Assembly (NCBI GenBank): GCA_032622095.1
Contig: CP136064.1
Span: forward strand, 49,732,073-49,796,072
Source: Siphonodentalium dalli
Lineage: Eukaryota; Mollusca; Scaphopoda; Gadilida; Siphonodentaliidae
Direction of reading: 5' to 3'
DNA: 64,000 nucleotides
Shown in pieces: positions 41,234 to 54,264 of this stretch (its first letter is position 1; each line of letters begins with the position of its first letter). The position numbers were made by a program, and so were the translations under genes. The notes below the pieces were generated by a model. The model searched no databases, was not told the origin of the DNA, and was given only the letters and a program-made list of their open reading frames with translations.

Positions 41234-41539
41234 GGGTTTATCGAGTACGCTATTTTATAAACAAACTTTTGTCAAAAGCCGTTTTGGTCAAACTAAACCT
41301 TTTTCGACCGGGAAAGCAGATCCGAATAGTAGCTAAGATGTATTTAGATAGAATTATCAAAAGAATTTGACCGATCAGGGTGCATTTTAAAAGAATCGAG
41401 TGTAGAAATCTTGGTGACATCGCCGATAATTCCAGAAGATAAAAGATGGCGGTTATCACAATAGAACAGGCATAATATTACCCATAATTCACCTCACTAC
41501 ACCAGGGGGCTTACCCATAATTCACCTCACTATACCAGG

Positions 41540-42035
41540 AGGCTCCCAATGGGTTATATATTATTTTCAGGCTATCAGATTATTTATATTTTCGACTTTA
41601 AGTTTACAATTTGAGCCTGTCCTCACTCTATCGATACGATTTATCATAAACATATTATACACCAGTGGCGTTAACTTTACAACTTCGGCATCTACGTGAT
41701 TATATCGGTACGATTCAGTAAGGTACAAACAATCTCCATAAAATACCCACAATTCAGTTCACTACATGCAGGGGCTCCCAATAGGTTATTCCCATTTATT
41801 ATGGGCTCCCAATAGGTTATACAATATTTTCAGGCTATCAGATTATTTATATTTTCAACAACATATTATTACACCGGTGACTTTAAGTTTACAATTTGAG
41901 CCTGTCCTGACTCTATCGATAGGATTTATCATATTTTCATAAACGTATTATACACCGCTGCCGTTAACTTTACAATTTCGGCATCTACGTCATTATATCG
42001 GTACGATTCAGTAAGGTACAAACAATCTCCAAGAA
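41540..42035 (+). repeat. Direct duplication of about 220 bp
   Basis: The run from TTTTCAGGCTATCAGATTAT through TTTAAGTTTACAATTTGAGC and CGGCATCTACGT to AAGGTACAAACAATCTCC occurs twice (about 41560-41733 and 41828-42030). The preceding 41470-41560 holds short repeats of CCCATAATTCACCTCACTA. Confidence 0.8.
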
Positions 42036-42099
42036 TACATTCGCCCTGTACTCCATGCGATATAAAAAAAACAAATGCTAGAAACACCACACTAGGTGG

Positions 42100-45000
42100 C
42101 GTAATGAGAAATAAAATCACCTCTATAAGATTATGTAACGCTTGTATAGCTCTGTATCAAGGGTTACTACTGAGACGCAGATAATCACTAGAAATAACGA
42201 GAGGCCGATCACGATCGGCAGATGTTAACCCATCCCTTGGCGATAAAAAATTACTATGATCGGAATCATAAATGAGAGTTTTGGTGTTTAATTATATGAG
42301 TATACTGTATGTACTATTATAAACAAATGTACATAACACAAATATTGGAATGTATGGGTCACCGGCATTTATATAAGAGAATGCACTTGTACAAGATATG
42401 TAATGCTAATTAAACCACCACAGCCTTGGGTTAAATGTGAAAGGTGTGACCTGAACATGGAATACTTGGGTTAAAAGAGTCCAAGTCTACTGCTAATATC
42501 ATGTGATGTTTATTGTTGAATCTTTATTTTAAATTAGATACCATAGCCTTCTTTATCAGATTATTTGCACATTGGCATAAGAGACATCAGAAAATGATAT
42601 AGCCTTATCAATAGCTAAGTAGTCCAAAGGCATGGCATACAATTGGTGAATTGGATTTAATGTTGCTCCAAACAGATTTACAGGTACATAACAAGATTTG
42701 GGACCGATTTAAACAAATTTGGTGTGGTGATTCGGGGTACCCTTGGCAGAGTTATAATGGTGTTAGTTTTTATCCGGACATCACAATATGTGTACCATAC
42801 TATGGTGAATTGGATTTAATGTTGCTCCAAACAGATTTACCAGTACATAACACAAGATTTTGGACCGATTTAAACAAATTTGGTGTGGTGATTCGGGGTA
42901 CACATTGGCAGAGTTATAATGGTGTTAGTTTTTCAAATTTTCAAACTTAAAAAAATAATTATTTTTAATTATTTTAAAAAAGGGACACATTGGGAACCTT
43001 TTTAATCAACTTGTATCATAATCATCAATATCTAAATGAAAACAAGTGGTCAATCCGGACATCACAATATGGTATAGGTACACATAAAAATCAAAATAAA
43101 TTAATCAATCAATAGGGGCAAAGAGTGTGTCAAAATAAACCAATATAAAATGAGACATGGTATCAGATGAAAGTATCAGGAATGTTGAGATGTGTTAATC
43201 TTTAACTACAGAAATCCATGCAAGTGAATGAGGAGAAACCTGGAGATAACAGAAGAATGATTAATTGAAATTTAAAATGAGAACATCCCTACAAATGAAT
43301 AATAGAGTATTCCAATTAAAACTTTAGAACTGAATGGGACAGTCCATTGAATCATGAATGGGTACAGCTTCACCACTATCATAGAGCTATGTCCTATATA
43401 CAGTGGCTAAAAATAACTAATATTTCAATAAGACATCAGTTCTGCAGTCTCTCAGAACACTATCTATGCAGTTAAGCTTGCATTACTGGTAGTTAATTGT
43501 AATCTACCTGGGTTATCAAAAACTCAAATCTGTTCAATTCTTAGTTGAAAAAGGGCCATAACTCTGGTATAACAAATAAGATCTAACCCATATTCGAACT
43601 CTATCTGTATTTTGAGTTGAGAAACCCACATACAAAATTTGGTTCCTATCAGTTGAAAAATTGTTGATTTAACGAAGCATTCATGAATTCTATGTCAAAG
43701 GGCCATAACTCCTTAAAAAAATATCGGATCAAACCCATATTCGAAATCGATATGTATTTTGGACTGAGCAACTCACATACCAAATTTGGTTACAGTCAGA
43801 TAATATTTTTTTGAGTTATGGCAGCATACATGAATTCTAAGTTGAAAAAGGGCCATAACTCCATAAAAAAAACTCGGATCAAACCCATATTCGAACTCGA
43901 TCTGTATTTGGTGCTGAGAAATTCATATACAAAATTTGGTTCCGATCAGATAGAAAATATTTCAGTTATCGCACCATGCGTAAAGTGTCTACAGACAGAC
44001 ATACAGACAGACAGAAGGACGGACTAACGACGAGTGGTCAATCCGGACAACGACACTATGTTTACCATACTATGGTATGGGTAAACATAAAAACGAATCT
44101 TTAACTTCTGTAACGCTTGTATCGCTCTGTATCAAGGGTTACTACTGGGACGCAGATAACGATGAGAAATAAAATCACCTCTATAAGATTCTGTAACGCT
44201 TGTATCGCTCTGTTTCAAGGGTTACTACTGGGACGCAGATAATCACTAGAAATAACGAGAGGCCGATCACGATCGGCAGATGTTTAACCCATACCTTGGC
44301 GATAACGATTAGCTATTTTCATAAATCCTTACACCAACCTTTTCAACAATTCACATCTTACTATTAAAGCTACTCGATCCGATTAAGCACCCCTCAGTTA
44401 TGTTTTATTTGGCTTCGGGGGTAAAAAATATTTTATTCAAATCGAGGAACTCATTCCTCAAAGCTCAGAATAAGCAGATATCAATTTTTAAAATCTATTA
44501 TCTTTAACAACCTGGAATATTTAGTGGCCGTATGAAAGTTGATGAAGATGGATAACTCTAAAATCAAGTGTTTTTTGTGTGTCAGATATATGACAAAGTA
44601 GCAAAATTTCATTGTACAAAATGTTGATAAATAACAGATTTTGGGCAATTTTATACTAGTGGACGGTGGTTAGCATTATTTTTGGGCAATTAATTGACTC
44701 TGATAACAGAAGCGGAATTTCAAAAATTGTTGTTGTTGGAATCTGATGATATGGGGACCATCAAATCGGATTGAGTACCTTTAAGTTCACAAGTGGCAAA
44801 ATACTTATTGGGCACCGTCCATATGAACATGGATATGGCATTTGATTCCAACCTATTAAGTCAGTTTAAAATAGATATATAGTCTTATAGAGCTCAGTCC
44901 ATAGTCAGGCAGAAGAACCATACATAACAGTTAAAGATAAACTATTTTAAAAATTTCGTAAAATATGATTGATAATGATTGGATATAACATACTTTAATG

Positions 45001-46440
45001 CATAATTATGAGATAACTAGAGGTCACCAGGGATATGAGATTGAAGATATTAGATTTATTACATTGGATAGCATACTGTATGTCTATGGATAGGGTGGGT
45101 TAATTTTGATAATATTTTAAAGCAATTAAACCAAATGACCATCTATGTACAGGTTAGGGGTGTGTTATCATAAACTATGACTTGAAATATAATATAATCA
45201 ATGACAAATATTTGAGTTATTAAATGAGATAGCAAGGGGTTGATCTTAATCACACTAATGAACTGATCAAAATAGTCTATAAATGCATGTATATGGATTT
45301 AGAAGCCCACACAATAAGTCAGTCTCAAGACTACAAGCAACATAATTATTATCCTGCACCCCAAATGCAATAGAGGGAATTTCAAAATAAGACATTTCCT
45401 CTAATGTTTTTAGAAATCCTTACTGAACCTGGCTCAAAGTGAAAGATATAATTTAATATCTGCCTATCAGATATCATGTGTCTATGGAATGGGTTAATAT
45501 TAATCCCAAAATCCATGCAAGACCAGAGAGCTATGTTGGAGTTGATAAATCCTGAGAAGTCACTGTCCACACACTATGAAAATTCAATAAACAACAGATA
45601 GCTATTAAAGTGCAGCAGTGAGTATCAGATTTCATTACCAGGTATCAATAATAGAGATTATCTCTAGTCTCTCTTTACTGATACCTCAGTTGGAAGCTGC
45701 CACATTTATTTCTTGTAAGCAAATCTCAAATCTGTTCAATTCTTAGTTAAAAGGGGCCATAATTCTGGTATAAAATACAGGATCTGACCCATATTCAAAC
45801 TAGATCTGTATTTTGAGTTGATAAACTCGCATACCAAATTTGGTTCTTATCAGTTGAAAAATGGTTGATTTATCAAAATATGCAGAAATTCTATATCAAA
45901 GGGCCATAACTCCTTTAAAAAATATCGGATCAAACCCATATTCGAACTCGATCTGTATTTTGGTCCGAGAAACTTGCATACCAAATTTGATTCTGAACAG
46001 ATAATTTTGTTTTGAGTTATGGTAGCATGCATGAATTCTAAGTCGAAAAAGGGCCATAACTCCGTAATAAAACCCATATTCGAACTCGATCTGTCTTTTA
46101 TGCTGAGAAATTCAATTACAAAATTTGGTTCCGATCAGATATAAAATGTTCGAGTTATCGCACCATGCGTAAAGTGTCTACAGACAGACAGACAGGCAGA
46201 CAGACAGACGGACGGACGGACTAACGACGAGTGGTCAATCCGGACAACGACACTATGTTTACCATACTATGGTATGGGTGAACATAAAAACGATTCCTTA
46301 AACTTAATTCTGTAACGCTTGTATCGCTCTGTCCCAATGGTTACTACTGAGACGCAGATAACGGTGAAAAATAAAAATATCATTTATCAGCTTTTGTAAC
46401 GCTTGTCCCGCTCTGTATCAAAGCTTTCTACATGGGACAA
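42100..46440. repeat. Diverged copies of parts of the 6.67-kb unit
   Basis: 83-bp units (42103, 44090, 46286), the palindrome GCCGATCACGATCGGC (about 42204 and 44262), and SINE-like tandem repeats with ACAG/ACGG tails (43540-44080 and 45725-46280) are recognisable. AT-rich text at 44980-45700 is clearly related to 22900-23760. A 130-bp piece at 42650-42930 is repeated twice and gives a spurious 99-codon frame. This is an older relative of the triplicated sequence. No gene is seen. Confidence 0.7.
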
Positions 46441-46661
46441 AAACATACCCCTTAACTTTTTGCTTGCCATACATATTACAAGTAATGCATGTAGCCTGGT
46501 AGACTACTGACAGTATGTCAGTACATTTGTATGGACTTAAATAAGACTGCAAAAAGGGGCACATAGCGAAACATGATCGTAATTGTACTTATATTTTTGT
46601 AAATATTATATCATAAATGGCAACACACAATTAGTAATTCTAAAGTGATTGAGTTACTTAC

Positions 46662-46739
46662 CTTCTTGAGCAAAATAGACCTGTTGTCCCAAAGAATTAT
46701 TAATCTTGAAGCGGTTGTTGCATTGCCAGTTTGTAAACA
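46662..46739 (-). CDS. Phospholipid scramblase, internal exon (downstream of the 48472-48609 exon)
   Basis: On the minus strand a TTTATTTTCAG acceptor precedes 78 bases, followed by the donor AAG|GTAAGT. In the frame set by the upstream exon the bases read FTNWQCNNRFKINNSLGQ then QVYFAQE, matching the start of the beta-barrel of phospholipid scramblases (PLSCR family), which move lipids between membrane leaflets. Two bases at the 5' edge and one at the 3' edge complete split codons, so the exon keeps the same phase on both sides. The next exon, expected to encode the Cys-rich palmitoylation segment, was not found in the window and would lie at lower coordinates, or the gene is broken. Confidence 0.88.
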
Positions 46740-47272
46740 CTGAAAATAAATTGGAATAATAGAACATATAACAAATAATATTTTATATTGTATTATTCTT
46801 GAGAGATTTCAAGCGGACATTAAATTTTTTTTCAAATATTTTTGTCATTCCTTGGGAATTTGATATATATATATATCATTGCACAACATAACTCATAATA
46901 CAGGACACTAAACATACTTGGTTCATTTAAACCTCTTAATTATATCTACGGAAATTTGAAAGATAGGACAGGTTAATAATTACAAGAAATATGATCTATG
47001 TGCTTTATATACTTGAAAAAAACTTACCAAATACATAGCAATTTTCAGCTGTTTCAAATTTTTTGAACAGAATTGAGATAAACTATCTTATCTTTTTCCC
47101 ACAACAAGAATAAGTTAACAATATTTAAACAGATGATTTGATTCCACCATTATTGGAGATGAGGTATATACAAACAATGTACTATGTTAGGTATACATGG
47201 TACAAAAGATATGCAATATTGATTACACAATAAGGCGAGCATACGGCCGTCCATGGGAGCAAGCCTGATTAT

Positions 47273-47660
47273 AGTGTGCCTGTCATTTGCAGAATGAGGT
47301 CCCCAGAGGGAGAATTTAGTGATCCTATCCTGCAGTGGGCTAGCATAACCAAATTCACCTTCTAGGGACCTCATTTTGCATGGCCTCATCTGCTATGAGA
47401 ACCATAGACTCAGATTGAAGTTCCCAAATGCTGAATATTGTTATGTACGCCCATTGGGAACCTCGATTATGTAATGTGTCGTCTGCCAATTTGGGGATAA
47501 CGAGAAACTAAACTAAAAAAGAAATAGAATCTAAGTTTCTATAGAAATTTGATAAGAAACTTTCCAGAGAAGATGAGGTCTAAGCAGAATGAGGTCCTCA
47601 GATAGTGAATTTAGTGATGCTAGCATCGGGGGACCTCATTCTGCAACTGACAGGCACACT
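47273..47660. mobile_element. MITE with palindromic ends, copy 1
   Basis: Inverted ends AGTGTGCCTGTCATTTGCAG and its complement bound 388 bp. Each end carries a hairpin built from GCAGAATGAGGTCC and GTGAATTTAGTGATGCTA-like arms. The middle shares CAGATTGAAGTTCCC and TTGGGAACCTCGATTAT with copies 2 and 3. Non-autonomous; no protein. Confidence 0.8.
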
Positions 47661-47887
47661 CAGCTTTTTTTTTCAATTAATAAAATGTGGTCCACAAACT
47701 AATACTGTAGTGAAACACAACATGTTCTTTTCTGGATTTCTTAATAGTTAGCTCAATATGTGACATCACCCTTAATGCTAATATATATATATGACGTTTT
47801 GGGGCATAACAGTGGTTTCTCAGTTTCCGGTCATCTATAGGCGATGCTCATGGTGCATGACTATGGCATGCATGTGCCCATCCAAGG

Positions 47888-48277
47888 CTGCAAATATGGT
47901 CCCCAGAGGGTGAATTTAGTGACGCTATCCTGCAAAGGGGGCTACAAATTCACCCTCTGATAACCTCATTCTGCTTAGGCTTCAACTGCTATGAGAGCCC
48001 CAGGATCAGATTGAAGTTCCCCAGTTGAAGTTGGTGATGTTCACCATTAGTCACCTCGATTATACACTTTACCTGCTGCAAATTATGGGATATTGAAAAG
48101 TGAAGAGAATGGAATAAAATAACTAAAAACAATGTTAATTTGAGACTGTAGATTCTTCCCAGAAGATGAGGGGTAAGCAGAATGAGGCACACAGAGGGTG
48201 AATTTGGCGATGCTAGCCCACTGTGTGGAATAGCGTCACTAAATTCACTCTCTGGGTACAAAAATGACAGACACACT
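47888..48277. mobile_element. MITE with palindromic ends, copy 2
   Basis: Same family as 47273-47660: CCCCAGAGGGTGAATTTAGT hairpins at both ends and the same middle. The left outer end is eroded (TGCAAATATGGTCC). Confidence 0.75.
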
Positions 48278-48471
48278 ATTTGCAGGCTAATACCAATCTA
48301 TATACCATTGCATATCACCTGTAAAAAAAAAAAAATCTGTTTCAGACACCTTTGAATATAATTAAGTTAAGGAGTCCATTACTTAGGGCATTACTGTACC
48401 ATTGCATATCACCAGTAAAATTAAAATAATTAAAATCTGTTCCAGACTCTTTGAATAATGGCAGTACAAAC

Positions 48472-48609
48472 CTTCCAGCATCTCAATCATCTGCTGTGCG
48501 AGTAATTGATCTATTTGCATAAGATATTCAAGGCCAGGTGGGCATCCTGCAATAGCTTCAGGTCGGTTCATCCATGCCTGCTGCTGTTGTTGCGGTGGTC
48601 CTGGAGGCA
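48472..48609 (-). CDS. Phospholipid scramblase, internal exon with proline/glutamine-rich start
   Basis: A minus-strand exon of 138 bases bounded by the acceptor TTTTCATACAG and the donor AAG|GTTTGT. It reads [18 protein letters not shown] and then [19 protein letters not shown], followed by IEMLE. The Pro/Gln-rich lead and the PPGLEYL...IDQLL signature are characteristic of the N-terminal border of the scramblase domain. It splices in frame to 46662-46739 across a 1.73-kb intron that contains two MITEs. Earlier exons should lie at higher coordinates and were not recognised. Whether the gene is intact cannot be judged from two exons. Confidence 0.9.
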
Positions 48610-48654
48610 CTGTATGAAAATAGTCAATTTAATCATTTAAAATAACTGTCTGTG

Positions 48655-48980
48655 TTAAAGACATATTATGGACTTGTTCAGGTGAGTGAAATTGATACGT
48701 GAGTACCCAAGTGCAAATCCAACCCGGGGAATGTAACAATCTACTAACATCGCCAAATTTGTTGAAGAAATTGACCAAGCCACTCCATAGCAAACATGGT
48801 ATGAATTATACTCAATTATAAATATTTACATTTCGATTCGGGAAGCAATTATCGGCGATAAATTAACACAAATGATTTTTCCATTGAGAGTCAATTTTGA
48901 GTAATATTTGTAAAAAATAACTACTTTGAGCAAGATTCTATTTTTAACACCCTACCAGAGTGTTTGTTTCACATCACTTT
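48655..48980. repeat. Dispersed repeat, related to 52245-52630
   Basis: ACATATTATGGACTTGTTC, CTACTAACA, GACCA...CCACTCCATAG, ATTCGGGA and CCACCCTACCAGAGTGTTT-like phrases occur in the same order in both places, with insertions and many substitutions. Non-coding. Confidence 0.65.
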
Positions 48981-49557
48981 AACATACGCTGAAATTCATA
49001 CTGTTACTAAGTCAGCCATATTGCCGCCAACGTCTCATGTCTCGGAATGCTTGCAGCTGGCCCCAAATCACGCTATGTTACATCATCTTTATTGGACACT
49101 TCTATCTTGGTGCTACTAATTGTGAGTTCTGATTGGCACTCCAGAAATTCTAGAAATAGAAAGTCTGTGACAAGTTCTCAAACCCACTATTTATATGCGG
49201 GTCTGTAGAGTTAACTTAGACTGAAAATTACTAAAGAACCATCTAAGTTAGTGATTACTGATACAAATTGGGGAACGGAACCAAAATAGAACTATACCTG
49301 TATTTTATCATTATTAACCATTACTATAATGTTTCATGCCACTCAGTTAGCAATAACTGAAGTTATCATCGAGAAACCAATTAAATTTGAATTTAAAAGT
49401 TGTATAAGGTCTGTAACTCTGGTAAAAATGAATCAAGATAACAAATAATCTTGGCTTCTATTATATGGTCATAACAGTCATAAACCAAATTTCTATTTGA
49501 AATCAATAAAATATAGACTATGACTATTGAAGGAACATATATTCATAAAGCCCAACG

Positions 49558-51026
49558 GAATATTGGCCTCTCAGTATAAATATAGGCCTCTCAGTGTAAA
49601 TAGATGCCTCACAATGTAAATAGGGGCCTCTCAGTGTAAATAGAGGCCTCACAATGTAAATAGGGGTATCTCAGTATAAATAGAGGGCCCTCAGTGTAAA
49701 CAGGCCTCTCAATGTAAATAGAGGACTCTCAGAATAAATAGAGGGCTCTCGGTAAAGAGGGCTCTAAGAGTAAATAGAGGCTCTCAGTGTAAATATAGGG
49801 CTATCAGAATAAACAGAGGGCTCCCAGTGTAAATATAGGGCTCGCAGAGTAAATAGTGGGTTAGCTCACAGGCCTCTCAATGTAAATGGAGGGCTCTGTG
49901 TTTAAATAGAGGACTCTCAGTATAAATAGAGGGTTCTCAGTGTAAATAGAGGAATCTCAGTGTAAATATAGTGCACTCAGAGTAAATAGAGGCCTCTCAG
50001 TGTAAATATAGGGCTCTTAGAGTAAATAGAGGCCTCCCAGTGTAAATAAGGGCTCCCAATGCAAATATAGGTATATCAGTGTAAATAGAGGAATCTGAGT
50101 GTAAATAAGGGCTACCCGAGTAAATAGAGGGATCTCAATGTAAATATAGGACTCCCAGTGTAAATAGAGGGCTCCCAGTGTAAATAGAGGGCTCTCAGTG
50201 TTTATAAAGGCCTCTCAGTGTAAATAAGGGCTACCAGAGTAAATAGAGGGCACTCAGAGTAAATAGACGCAACTGAGTGTAAATGAGGGCTATCAGAGTA
50301 AATAGATCTCTGTGTAAATAGAGGGCTATCAGAGTAAATAGAGGGCTCTCATAGTAAATAGAGGGCTCTCAGAGTAAATAGAGGACCCTCAGTGTAAATA
50401 TATATCTGTGTAAATAGATGGCTCTCAGTGTAAATAGAGGGAGCTCAGTGTAAATATAGGGATCTCAGTGTGTAAATAGGGGGTTCTCATTGTGTAAATA
50501 GAGGGCTATCAGAGTAAATAAATCTCTGTAAATAGAGGGCTATCAGAGTAAATAGAGGGATCTCATAGTAAATAGAGGGCTCTCAGAGTAAATAGAGGAC
50601 CCTCAGTGTAAATATATATCTGTGTAAATAGATGGCTCTCATTGTAAATAGAGGGATCTCAGAGTAAATAGAGGGCTCTCAGTGTAAATAGAGGGCTCAG
50701 AGTAAACAGGCCTCTAAATATAAATAGGGGGCTCTCGGTATAAATGGAGGGCTCAGAGTGTAAATAGATATCTGCAGTGTAAATAGAGGGCTCTCAGTGT
50801 AAATAGAGGGCTATCAGAGTAAATATAGGGATCTCAATATAAGCAGGCCACTCAGTGTAAATAGAGGGCCCTCAGGGTAAGTAGAGGGCCCTCATAATAA
50901 ATAGGTGGGCTCTCAGTATAAGTAGAGGGCTCTCTGTGTAAATAGTTGTCTCAAAGAGTAAATAGAGGGCACTCAGTGTAAACAGGCCTCTCAGTGTAAA
51001 TAGAGGGCTCTCAGAATAAATAGAGA
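49558..51026 (+). repeat. Minisatellite of about 19-20 bp, roughly 1.5 kb
   Basis: Dozens of units of the form GGGCTCTCAGTGTAAATAGA with frequent variants (CCTCTCAATG, ATCTCAGAG, loss of one or two bases). Larger blocks recur too: the stretch around 50310-50420 is repeated near 50500-50650, a sign of unequal exchange. Probably within an intron upstream of the scramblase exons. Confidence 0.95.
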
Positions 51027-51548
51027 AAATGTTTACATAAAAACTTATTATCCAAATAAGAAACAAAATTGAGAAGGGGACAAAAATAGGGTCAGGAGAG
51101 GATGTAAATCTAAAAAAATGTTATGTTGACCTTAGAGGGATCATCAGGCAATGTCCAGTTCACCAGTGGGGAATGTTTGGAGGGGTGTTGGGTGTGTTAA
51201 ATTTCACAATATGTTCATTCTGGTTGGTTTTTACATGATTCTTGTCCGCGAGAAATTCCACGGTGTCGCACAGACATGTCAGAGAAAATATCATAACATA
51301 TCGGACTGGCTGAGGCAGTCCTGGCATTATTTTCATAGTTAAAAGCTTCCACTATATGTTTCTTTTTTCAGAATTATGTAGATATAGAGCATGAGATGAT
51401 ACAAATTTGTGTCACCACTGCTGTATCAGTACAAGTGTCGGACTTACTCAGAGAAATACAAAAGTTGACCCTAGTTTACTTAGAAATGACATTTCTCTGA
51501 AATGTAAGTGTCGCAGAAGGGGAGTTCACTATTCTAAAACTGAAAATT
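51027..51548. other. Gene-free interval
   Basis: No repeat or gene could be recognised; AT-rich intron-like sequence. Confidence 0.5.
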
Positions 51549-51964
51549 TGTGACCCGCCATATCAAATCCAGTCGTAAGTCGGGATTTTTGTTTAACCTG
51601 TGCCAATGCATTCTCTTATATATGCGAGTCGACCATAGGTCGCCTCGCATATATAAGAGAATGCATTGGCCTAAAATTTTATAATTTCACACATACAGAG
51701 CCCCAGACAAACATGAGCAGACGACACTCTTATATATGATTCTATATATGTGTGGGGCTCCCTGCAGGGTAATGGATGTTTTTATTTTATGTCCTAAAAA
51801 TTTTAAGAAACATTTATTTAAAACAAATAATAAAAAATTGTTAGGCCAATGCATTCTCTTATATATGCGAGGCGACCTATGGTCGACTCGCATATATAAG
51901 AGAATGCATTGGCACAGGGTAAAAAAATCCCGCCTTACGACTGGATTTGATATGGCGGGTCACA
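51549..51964. mobile_element. Foldback element with nested palindromes
   Basis: TGTGACCCGCCATATCAAAT at 51549 is inverted at the right end 51945-51964. Just inside each end lies a near-perfect palindrome of about 69 bp (51602-51670 and 51845-51913) with arms GCCAATGCATTCTCTTATAT...; the centres are inverted relative to each other (GTCGACCATAGGTCGCC and GGCGACCTATGGTCGAC). The spacer 51671-51844 is AT-rich. No protein. Confidence 0.88.
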
Positions 51965-52244
51965 TTTATAGTTCATCAATAATGAATGTGAAAATGAACA
52001 TCAATGGCGCCGAGAGCTCCACACGTGCAGTTAATTCATCGGTGTCAGGCATACAGATTTTGGTGTCGGACGAATTACATCTTTGAATTTCTGAAAAAAA
52101 TTGTGATCATTGAAGGGTCATAACAAAAATGAGAAATTTTCTTGAGTATTCAGAAATTGCATTTTCCTAAAATTTGGTATTACTACAAAAAATAATCATT
52201 CTCTGTGCAATATCTTTTGTTTGTTTTATTCAGATAATCTTTAC

Positions 52245-52630
52245 AGACATATTATGGACTTGTTCGGGTGCGTGAAACTGATAAGTTAGTAATCAGGCAC
52301 TATGTCAATTGGAGGATTGCAACATTCTACTAACACCGCCGAAAATCTGAAGCAAATCGACCATACCACTCCATAGAAAACATCGTCTGAACTACGCTCA
52401 AATGTAAATATTTACTACTCAATTCGGGACGCATCTATCGGCAATAAACTAATGAAAACGATTTTGCCACCGAGAGTCAATGCATTTAATTAATAATTAG
52501 AATGAAGGTGTGTGTTGTCAATTTAGATATACTTTTGTAAAAATAACTACTTTGAACAAGATTATTTTCCATTTCTATATTTGACCACCCTACCAGAGTG
52601 TTTCACATCACTTTAACGTAAGTGAAAATT
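52245..52630. repeat. Dispersed repeat, related to 48655-48980
   Basis: Second, diverged copy (ACAGACATATTATGGACTTG...), with a private insertion near 52490-52530. Confidence 0.65.
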
Positions 52631-52987
52631 GCTGAATTGGCAAATGCTCATCAAGTCAAAAACAGAAATATCGCAATTTTCATCTTCTATGCTATGCAAA
52701 AAAAATTCTCGGACTTTACTCTTGTTGGTCCTAATATAATTTCAAAGCTCAGAATCTTGCAATCATCATACCATCGACGTATATTGGTATAGATCGATGA
52801 TCATACTGAGAAATAATTACCAGTATTCTTAGTTTTATGACTAATTTTATGCCACAAAAGCCTGTTTTGGCCCAGGGTGACATTAGCTTGGAATTTCCCA
52901 GGATATAAAGTGTATTTACTGGTATTTATGTTAAAATTTTGGAAGCAGAATGTGTTGGCAACAAATTAATATCGAAAGTACTACAGC

Positions 52988-53205
52988 TACAGTATTGCCC
53001 TAATTAATCGACTCCTTAAACACGGGAGAATTATGGGTAACTTTTCAGGATTTAGTCGGAAATATGGCGTATTGCCATTCATCGGAAAGCTGGTCCCTGA
53101 GAGCTTTCCGATGAATGGCAACAAGCCATATTTCCGACTAAATCCTGAAAAGTTACCCATAATTCTGCTGTGGTTAAGGAGTCGATTATTTAGGGCATTA
53201 CTGTA
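52988..53205. mobile_element. Foldback element, arms about 105 bp
   Basis: TACAGTATTGCCCTAATTAA at the left is inverted at the right end (53205), and GGATTTAGTCGGAAATATGG at about 53048 is inverted at about 53128. The loop is about 10 bases. The ends match the chain at 39161-39571. Confidence 0.88.
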
Positions 53206-53890
53206 CCACCAATTAGAACTTACTCTTTAAGATGAATAGAGTTTAACTTTAGCCTTCCAAGAAATGAGAAATTGACAAGACTTTGATAGTCAGTATGAGT
53301 ATGATAGAGTCACTCAGACAATGAGTGTATTTTCACACAGTGCTCAATACAATCCATGTCAGCAAATATGTACAGTTATGTGTAATAGTTAGTAAAGCTT
53401 GTATACAATAAGGGAAAATATCACTCATGGCAGTCTACTAGGTGGATAAAAGTTATTCAGAATTAGCTTCTATTGTGCTTGATTCATTAAATTCATTCAT
53501 TGCTGTGACGTATATCAATGATAGTTACTTTGACAGTTTGAATGGACAAATGTTGTATGTACAAAATTGAAGGAGTCTAGATGGTATTAATCCTTTCCTT
53601 TCTGAATAGAATCTCTCATTCAGTTATTATAAATATATACGACGGAATGGTCTATTCATTTGTAGGTGTGTATTGAATATAGAAGTACAGAAGATGCAGG
53701 GTTCCAGCTAGTATTCAGTTATCTGGATGAAATGTTCAGATAATAAGTTCAACAACAGCTGTTTGACGTTTCATCTATTCTTGCTTTGGAGTCAACAGTT
53801 TCTCAACAGGAAATATTTACTACTCTGGAATATGATTAGAAAAAAAGTAGAACCCGATTTTTTAAATATCATATTTTAATCAGGCCTGAG
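53206..53890. other. Gene-free interval
   Basis: AT-rich sequence; I see no gene, repeat array or splice-bounded exon. Confidence 0.45.
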
Positions 53891-54264
53891 AATATGGTTC
53901 TGGACATTTTCAGAATGAGGTTCTCAGAGGGTGAATTTAGTGATGCTAGCCCGCATAGTGGGTTAGCATCACTAAATGTATCCTCTCAGAACCTCATTCT
54001 GCATGGCCTTATCTGCTATGGAAGACATAGACTCAGATTTAAGTTCCCAGATAGTGATGTGATGTGCACCCGTTGGGAACCTAGATTATGCAATGTGTCG
54101 TCTGCCAATTTGGGGATTAAGATACTTTTCAAGAGAAGATTAGGCTTAGCAGAATGATGTCCCCAGAGGGTGAATTTAGTGATGCTATATAGCCCACTGT
54201 TCGGGATAGCATCACTAAATTCACTCTCTGCGGACCTCATACTGCAAATGTCCAGCACCATATT
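53891..54264. mobile_element. MITE with palindromic ends, copy 3
   Basis: Ends AATATGGTTCTGGACATTTT and the complement of AATATGGTGCTGGACATTTG. The inner hairpins and middle match the copies in the scramblase intron. Confidence 0.8.

Larger units (their letters stand above)
46740..48471 (-). other. Scramblase intron
   Basis: Bounded by GT at the upstream exon and AG at the downstream exon (minus strand). It contains a TA microsatellite near 46868, MITE copies at 47273-47660 and 47888-48277, and a fragment of the foldback family near 48367-48400. No other gene is seen. Confidence 0.8.

Noticed and set aside
42651-42950. 99-codon frame with an internal repeat
   Set aside because: The DNA repeat of about 130 bp explains it; there is no start or splice support and the copies drift in all codon positions.
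49558-51026. CRISPR-like regular spacing
   Set aside because: Units of 19-20 bp are contiguous without unique spacers and the DNA is animal; this is a minisatellite.
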